This document shows positions 57,716-64,000 of a stretch of DNA of 64,000 nucleotides, piece after piece; the first letter of the stretch is position 1; each line of letters opens with the position of its first letter. The DNA lies in NCBI GenBank assembly GCA_024803745.1, contig JANJXV010000129.1, positions 310,001 through 374,000 of the forward strand, written 5' to 3'. The notes beneath the pieces were generated by a model, which saw only the letters and a program-made list of their open reading frames with translations, had not been told where the DNA came from and searched no databases. A program made the position numbers and the translations under genes. Origin of the DNA: Megascapheus bottae. Its lineage: Eukaryota; Chordata; Mammalia; Rodentia; Geomyidae.

Positions 57716-58413
57716 AAACAAAATGTGACGCTGAGTCCTCCATCATTTGGTGTTATAGTTCAATATTCTTGATATGCGTCTTAGAAATTAAGTCCCTAGC
57801 AAATACTCTCCCCTGAAATTCTGCTTCATAGCTGATTCATAGAATTTCAGCATCATTACTATCACCTTCCCGTTAGCATAGCAGTCTACTACTGAAAATT
57901 TGAAGAAAACTTTTGAGTAATCCTAATAAATCTGTGTATCATCTGCACACACATCAAATCAGCAGCAGCTATGATCTACTAGTATCTAAATGTATTTAAT
58001 CCCTTCTTGAGTTAATGAGCATTAAAGAGTAAAACATATGAAATAGTTATGAAACAAACAGTCACCATTCTTCTACCTAATATTGTAATATAAGTTTATA
58101 AATGCAAGGACTATTCTGAAGTGTGCAGAAGATAGCTTCTAATTATAATATTCTCATGAAGTATAGTTTTAACAAACATGTTGCTTGCTTTGGGAAAGCA
58201 AATGCAAGGAAAAATGATATAAGTAAGTTCCCTATTTATCAGAAGGAAAATACTATTGGGTTTAGATCAACTTTCATTCAATCCGTGCTTATGAAACAAA
58301 TATTTGCAATTCCTGAGGCCAATCACTTCATTGTGATGCACAATCAGCCAGCTTAGATCAATCTTCCAAAAAAGGAAAGAACAAATGAGAAGCAATTAAG
58401 GTTTCCAAAATGA
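57716..58413. other. AT-rich sequence, no gene recognised
   Basis: A 77-codon frame at 58,123-58,356 has no recognisable domain. Confidence 0.4.
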
Positions 58414-58505
58414 ACCAGGTGGTGGTGGCAGCTCACACTTGTAATTCTATCTACTCAAGGCCTGAAATCCAAGGATCTGGATTAAGTCTGTCTGGGATGA
58501 AATTA
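58414..58505 (+). mobile_element. B1-like SINE left half
   Basis: GGCAGCTCACACTTGTAATTC and TCTACTCAAGGCCTGAAATC; no right half follows. Confidence 0.65.
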
Positions 58506-58813
58506 TTCCTGTGTGAGACATCATCTCTGTTATCACAGCCCAGCTGATACACTCTGCCCAACTGGTTCCAAACACCAATCCCATCTCCTATCTGAAATAC
58601 TAGCAAATGTACTCACACATTATTTCCTCCTTGGGAGATAGTTGAAACATGTACCAGAAACATTTCCCTGGCTTCAGAGTGGAAGTGGAAATATATACTC
58701 ACTAGAAGCCCATCTAGTAAATTACAGTCAATCATCTTTCCTCACATCTTGTTAGTTAAATTGAACAATGAGTGTTTGGATCAGAAGCAATGTGTATGAG
58801 CATACAGGTTGTA
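58506..58813. other. No gene seen
   Basis: Unique-looking AT-rich sequence between SINE pieces. Confidence 0.4.
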
Positions 58814-58987
58814 AAAGTACTGTAATCCTAGCTACTCAAGATAAGCTGAGACCTGAGGATTCCAGTTCAAAATCAGATATGCAATAAATTCCATAAAATT
58901 TTTACCTCTAATTAACCAACAAAAAACAGAGCGTTGAATTGTGCTTAAAATGCCACAGGCCTAAGCTTTGCATAAAGTGCTAAGGGG
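58814..58987 (+). mobile_element. Decayed dimeric SINE
   Basis: TGTAATCCTAGCTACTCAAG, then TCTAATTAACCAAC; it meets the L1 at about 58,990. Confidence 0.65.
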
Positions 58988-59276
58988 TAGCATTCAGGAT
59001 GCCCACTCTCTCCACTCCTTTTTCACATAGTACTAGAATTCTTAGGGAGTGCAATAAGGTAAGAAGCAAGCATACAGTGAGAGGAATGAGGCAATAATCA
59101 GGAAAGAAACTCCTTTCACAATAGCCTCAAAGAAAATACAGTACCTAGGAATTAGCTTAACTAAGAATGTAAAGGACCGTTTAGATGAAAACTTTAAAAC
59201 CCTAAAAAAGGAAATTAAAGCAGAACTAAGGAAATGGAAGAACCTCCCATGCTCCTGGATTGGAAGAATCAACATT

Positions 59277-60683
59277 GTGAAAATGACACTTTTGCCAAGG
59301 GCTATCTACATATTCAGTGTAATACCAATCAACATTCCAATGTCATTCTTTAAAGAAATAGAAGAGGCAATTCAAAATTTCATATGGAATAATAAAAGAC
59401 CCCGTATAGCAAAAACACTTCTTTGCAGAAACAACAGCGCTGGAGGAATTTCAATTCCAAACTTTAGATTCTATTACAGAGCTATAATTCTCAAAACAGC
59501 TTGGTACTGGCACAAGAACAGGCCTGAAGTCCAATGGAGTAGAACTGCGGACCCAGATATTAAACCTCAGACCTATGGCCACCTAATCTTTGACCAGGGA
59601 GCCAAAAAAATAGAATGGAAGAAAGATAGCCTCTTCAACAAGTTGTGCTGGCAGAACTGGTCAAACAACTGCAGAAAACTAAAGTTGGATCCTTCTTTGT
59701 CACCTTGCACTAGAATTAACTCCAAATGGATCAAAGACGTGGAGGTAAAAGCTGACACACTGAAAAGTTTACAGGAAGGAATAGGAGATACAGTAGGCCT
59801 CCTTGGCACAGGTCGAAACTTTCTTAATAAGGACCAAGAATCACAACAAATCAGAGAAAGGCTGCATAAGTGGGACTGCATTAAACTGCAGAGCTTTTGT
59901 ACGGCAACGGATATAGCTAGTAAACTAATCAGGAAGCCTACAGAGTGGGAGATCTTCACCAACCAAACAACGGACCAAGGCCTCATATCTAAAATATATC
60001 AACAACTCAAAAAATTGAATCACTCCAAAACTAACCTCCAAAGTAACACCCATCCCATTACAAAATGGGCCAAAGACTTAAAGAGATTCTTCTCTGAAGA
60101 AGAAACAAAAATGGCCTATAGACACATGAAGAAATGCTCCACATCTCTGGTCATAAAAGAAATGCAAATCAAAACAACTCTAAAATTCCACCTCACTCCA
60201 GTTAGAATGGCCAGGATCAGGAAAACGAATGACAACAGATGCTAGAGGGGATGTGGCCAGGAGGGATCACTACTACACTGTTGGTGGGAGTGCAAACTCG
60301 TTCAACCACTATGGAAAGCAGTGTGGCAGTGCCTCAAAAGGCTAAACATAGAACTCCCTTATGACCCAGCAATTCCACTACTTGGCATTTACCCAACAAT
60401 CCAGAAACAAGGGCATACTAAACCCACTAGCACAACAATGTTCATTGCAGCACTATTCACCATAGCAAAGATATGGAACCAACCTAGATGTCCCTCAGTT
60501 CATGAGTGGATCAACAAGTTGTGGTATTTGTCCACAATGGAATTCTATGCTGCTGTCAGAAAGAATGACATCGCCCCATTTGTTAGGAAATGGAAAGACT
60601 TAGAACAAATCATATTAAGTGAAGCAAGCCAGACTCAAAGGAACTTAGGCTCAATGGTTTCCCTCATTCGTCATAATCAGTAG
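59277..60683 (+). pseudogene. LINE-1 ORF2 C-terminal half, one nonsense codon
   Basis: One reading frame runs from before 59,277 to the natural stop at 60,683, interrupted only by TAG at 60,243-60,245, where the L1-1 copy has TGG (DNRCW). It covers the region after the RT palm (SWIGRINIVKM, FIWNNKRPRIAK) and the C-terminal zinc-knuckle-like stretch (CLKRLNIELPYDPAIPLLG downstream of CWWEC). The catalytic DD is missing upstream through deletion, so no enzyme can be made. Confidence 0.85.
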
Positions 60684-60937
60684 AAATCTTGGGCTCTACT
60701 AGCAGAGATTTGCAATAGAGCAAAATCTTGATACATAAGGACATATAATGTGAAGTTGATTAAAAGGACCTCCAGAATAGTGAAACAAAAGCCATATAAT
60801 GAATGATTGTTGTCCTTAATGTACTATGTTGTCTCGCATCTCCTTTGCTGTCCCTTATAATCTCATATTGGTAGAGTATCTCACTTTGTTATCGGATATA
60901 TTGAATTTATTTGTATTTGGATATTTCAAATTTGATA

Positions 60938-60963
60938 GGGAAGGGGGGTGTGGGGAGGGAGGG
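60938..60963 (+). promoter_or_regulatory. G-quadruplex-capable tract in L1 3' UTR
   Basis: Four or more runs of at least three G separated by one to three bases. Equivalent G-rich tracts occur in L1-1 (27,046-27,076), L1-4 and L1-5. G4-forming 3' UTR tracts are a known L1 property; folding here is inferred. Confidence 0.6.
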
Positions 60964-61080
60964 AAACGGGTACCAAGACATGTGAAAGGGTATCAATGTA
61001 TGTGAATTAACGCAACTTCTATCTGGCAAATATCATGTAACCCTTTTACTAATTACAATAAAAAAGAAAAAAAAGAAAAT

Positions 61081-61300
61081 ATAGATGTGGCACTGTGGCT
61101 CAAGTGGCAGAGGGCTAGACTTGAGAAAACCCGAGGACAGTGCTCAGGCCCTGAATTCAAGCCCCAAGACTGGCAGAAAGATAAAAGAAAATAAAAATGC
61201 TTTTTACGAGCTAATTCACTCACAGCATTTGCTTCTGAAATCTTCGCTTCTGCATCTTGTAAAATACCCCTTTCCCTCAACGTAGACAAAAAAAACAGAT
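61081..61300 (+). repeat. Copy of the L1-2 upstream flank (Geo SINE half plus unique 100 bp)
   Basis: Almost identical to 28,304-28,519. It includes the Geo half (61,081-61,195) and the unique segment with CTTCGCTTCTGCATCTTGT. Here it follows directly on the tail of L1-6; in the first locus 1.1 kb of other sequence intervenes. Confidence 0.85.
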
Positions 61301-61860
61301 CCATCCCATGGTCCACTGTGAGGCCACTGGTTGGGTTAAGAGCTAGTCGTGCAGCAATACATAAGTTTTATTCTAATACTTTCCAAACTTTGTACTCAAA
61401 TATGTTACCTACTTACGAACTTAGGTCAGTTATCCTTATGCTATACCTTTTCTTCATTACTACAATATTCTTACACTCCTACGTTAATCCTCTTGTACCT
61501 CCCCTGACCTCTCTCATTCTTTTTTTCTATCTCTGGACCTCTGCTCGTCTTTCAACCCTTATACTGCACGGATCTACACTTGATGGCTGTTGAGCAATAT
61601 TGTATATGTAGGTGATTAATTATTCTCTAGGCTCAGAGGCACTTAAAGTCAATAGAGATTGGATTGAGAGGCTTATTGTTTTGGGTATAAATCGCTTATC
61701 AGTGGTTGTATTAGACTGGTCTGTAAGTGCACAAAAAGAAAGAGTGATAATACCAATCAAAACTTGTGAACATCTAGTGTCTGCCAGCTGCAGAGGTCTA
61801 GGTTGGTTATATCTGAAAAACTGTAATCACATTTAGTAGTAATCTTGCTCCCATTTTCAA

Positions 61861-62861
61861 ATGGGAAGAACAAGAAACTCAAGAAAAATGTCAAATCAAG
61901 AAACAACATCCCCCACCTAATGTAAACAGACAATGGAACAGTCACTGGCATACCTATAGGAGAGTCTTCCAAGTGCTACACAAATGCAATTGATAAACAT
62001 TATTAATGGAAAATGTGAAAATATAAAGAAAGAGATAATGGAGGAAGCCATAGCTGAACAAGAGGAAAGCAAAAACAAGGTGATAAGTCAAAAAGAAGAA
62101 GCCATAAAGGAGGCCATAATAAAGGTTTTTCAAAGAAAGATGGATGAATTCAAAGAATCCACAAATAAAAACGTGACCAAACTCCAGCAAATGTCCAAAG
62201 AAAATAAAGCTACTGAGCTAACCACTCAAAAGGAAATCAAGGAGATAAAGAAATCCATACATGATCTAAAACAAGAGATGCAAGGCATAAAAAGTGAGCA
62301 ATTAGAAGCAAGGGAGATGAAAAATAAAGTAGATAGCTTTGATAGCAGGTTAGACAATGCAGAGGAGAGAATTTCCGTGGCTGCACATAATTTAGGTATT
62401 ATAAAGAACAGAAAATGAGTCAATCCAAATCTAGGAAATATGAGAGAGCGCTTCAGGAGGTCCAAGATACAATTAGGAAGCCTAATTTAAGGCTAGTTGG
62501 TATTGAGGAGGGCGTGGAGAAAGAGGTCAATGGTATTGGAAATATACTTCAGGGAATCATCTCAGAGAATTTCCCAAATATCCAGAAGGGCAGGCCCATC
62601 CACATACGAGAAGCTTTTAGAACCCCAAACAGACCTGACCAGAAAAGAACATCCCACCGCCACATTGTGATCCGAACTGGATCAATAGAAACGAAAGGAA
62701 AGAGTCTAAAGGCAGCCAGGGAAAAGGGATCAGTAACCTATAAAGGCAAACCAATCAGAATAACCCCAGATTTCTCAGCAGAGACCATGCAAGCACGAAG
62801 TGACTGGAAGCATATATGTCATGCCCTTAAATCAAATAACTACCAACCAGGAATACTGTAG
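61861..62861 (+). pseudogene. LINE-1 ORF1, broken
   Basis: The start codon is kept, but TAA appears at codon 20 (61,918-61,920). A four-base loss near 62,400 shifts the frame between 61,984-62,418 (coiled-coil part) and 62,415-62,861 (RRM and C-terminal domain, NLRLVGIEEG and RHIVIRTGSIETKGK). It ends at the same TAG as the copy at 29,079. No functional chaperone can be made. Confidence 0.85.
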
Positions 62862-63090
62862 CCAGCTAAGCTGTCATTCAAACTGAGGGAACAATAAAAC
62901 ATTCCATTCCAGGGAAAAGCTGCAACAATATGTCGAAACAAAACCAACACTACAGAGAATTCTCAAGGAGGCTCTATACATACAAAAGCAAAATAAATGC
63001 ATTATAGGGAAAGAAATGGCACCTAAACAGCATACCATCTAAGGACCACAAGAACTGTCAAGACACAGGCCCTACTAAAAGCTTTTAAAA

Positions 63091-64000
63091 ATGGTAGGAA
63101 CTAATAAATATCTCTCAATCCTAACTCTCAATATCAATGGACTTAACTCTCCAATTAAACGGCATAGGCTGTCTACTTGGATCAAAAAGCAAGAGCCATC
63201 GTTCTGCTGTCTTCAAGAGACACATCTTACCCAAAAACAATCATCTTTTGAAAGTGAGAGGTTGGAATAAACTCTGTCAAGCTAACTGCCCCATAAACAG
63301 GCTGGAGTTGCCATCCTCATATCAGACACAATAGACTTCAAACTAAAATTAGTAAGAAAAGACAAAGAAGGTTACAACATAATACTAAAGGGATCTTTCC
63401 TCCCGGAAGACATAACGATCCTAAATATTTACACACCCAATCCCGGAGCTCCAAACTTCATCAAGCAAACTTTACTTACACTGAAACCATACATAGATCG
63501 AAACACAGTGATTGTTGGTGAGTTTAACACACGAACCTCACCTATGGACAGATCAACAAGGCAAAAACTCAAAAGAGAATCCTTAGAAGTGAGCAACTAT
63601 ATAGACCAACTAGATCCAACAGACATCTGCAGAATATTCCACCCAGTAACACCACAATATACGTTTTTCTCAGCAGCACATGGAACATTTTCCAAAATAG
63701 ACCACATCTTAGGCCATAAAGCAAACCTGGACAGATTCAGAAATACTGAAATTATTCCATGCACACTCTCAGACCATAAAGGCATCAAATTGGAGCTGAA
63801 CACACATCTCCACCAAAGAAAACCCTGTAACTCATGGAGACTGAACAACACATTGTTGAATCAAAAACAATGGGTAATCGAAGAGATCAGAACAGATATC
63901 CAACTGTTTATGAAATTTAACAATAAGGAGCACAAATATATCAACTCCTTAGGGACACAACAAAGGCAGTACTCTGAGGAAAATTTATAGCATGGAGTGC
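63091..64000 (+). pseudogene. LINE-1 ORF2 endonuclease part, cut by window edge
   Basis: ATG at 63,091 with the LNINGLNSPIKRHRLSTW start. Frameshifts near 63,290 separate it from the long frame 63,508-63,990. That frame has GEFNTRTSPMDRST, YTFFSAAHGTFSKIDHILGH and TLSDHKGIKLEL: the catalytic SDH and KIDH motifs are present, but the usual GDFN reads GEFN, replacing a metal-binding Asp. It stops TAG at 63,988-63,990. Confidence 0.85.

Larger units (their letters stand above)
58996..61075 (+). mobile_element. LINE-1 3' half, 5'-truncated (L1-6)
   Basis: Begins at the GCPLSPLLF-like motif of reverse transcriptase (GATGCCCACTCTCTCC). It then skips, near 59,065-59,085, the segment holding the catalytic DD motif (internal deletion) and resumes at the ...TIASKKIQYLGISL part. 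It continues to the ORF2 end (60,683), a 3' UTR with a G-quadruplex-like tract (60,938-60,963) and an A tail. Highly similar to L1-1 over 25,611-27,186. Confidence 0.9.
61301..64000 (+). mobile_element. LINE-1 5' portion, continues beyond window (L1-7)
   Basis: 5' UTR 61,301-61,860, ORF1 remnant 61,861-62,861 and further, ORF2 from 63,091 to the window edge. Very similar to L1-2 but with more indels in ORF1. It extends past the point (30,664) where L1-2 is cut off. Confidence 0.9.

Overview
This window looks like nuclear DNA of a rodent, most likely of the superfamily Geomyoidea (kangaroo rats, pocket mice, pocket gophers). It holds dozens of copies of a tRNA-derived two-part SINE whose left half resembles an ID element and whose right half matches, from memory, the IDL-Geo family described from geomyoids. 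It also holds rodent-type LINE-1 elements, a KRAB/C2H2 zinc-finger pseudogene and long microsatellites. There is no operon structure and no intact long host gene.

Region 1 (1-25,610) is one uninterrupted G/T-rich minisatellite array, still open at the left edge, built of about 1,000 copies of a 23-bp unit with a common 21-bp variant. The units form long higher-order modules. Five modules carry the same 318-bp endogenous-retrovirus solo LTR, in minus orientation and flanked by the 6-bp repeat GGAGGT. The LTR therefore landed once in one unit and was then amplified with the satellite. Two large tandem duplications (about 4.46 and 4.5 kb periods) are visible, and one module has lost its LTR by an in-array deletion. 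The right end of the array stops at exactly the nucleotide where the LTR begins in the other five modules, and a 5'-truncated L1 starts there.

Region 2 (25,611-30,664) holds an L1 3' end, a 1.3-kb non-L1 segment, and an L1 5' end with a nearly intact ORF1. The 1.3-kb segment recurs as a diverged inverted copy at 45,637-46,992. The order 'L1 3' end, SINE half plus unique sequence, L1 5' end' recurs at 58,996-64,000 with 1.1 kb missing. Both ORF1 copies share one in-frame TAG.

Region 3 (30,665-38,690) contains a KRAB-zinc-finger locus: a textbook 127-bp KRAB-A exon, two possible in-phase downstream exons and a zinc-finger exon with eight well-kept fingers. The frame from KRAB ends at 36,371, before the fingers, so the locus is a pseudogene or at most a KRAB-only gene.

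Region 4 (38,700-57,700) is repeat-dense sequence: an inverted L1 fragment pair, many SINEs, microsatellites, two stacked L1 3' ends, and gene-like but broken stretches. One of these (47,175-47,534) weakly resembles RalGDS-family exchange factors.

Region 5 (58,996-64,000) is the second head-to-tail L1 pair, continuing past the window. The only plausible host gene is the KRAB locus; the rest is satellite and transposon biology.
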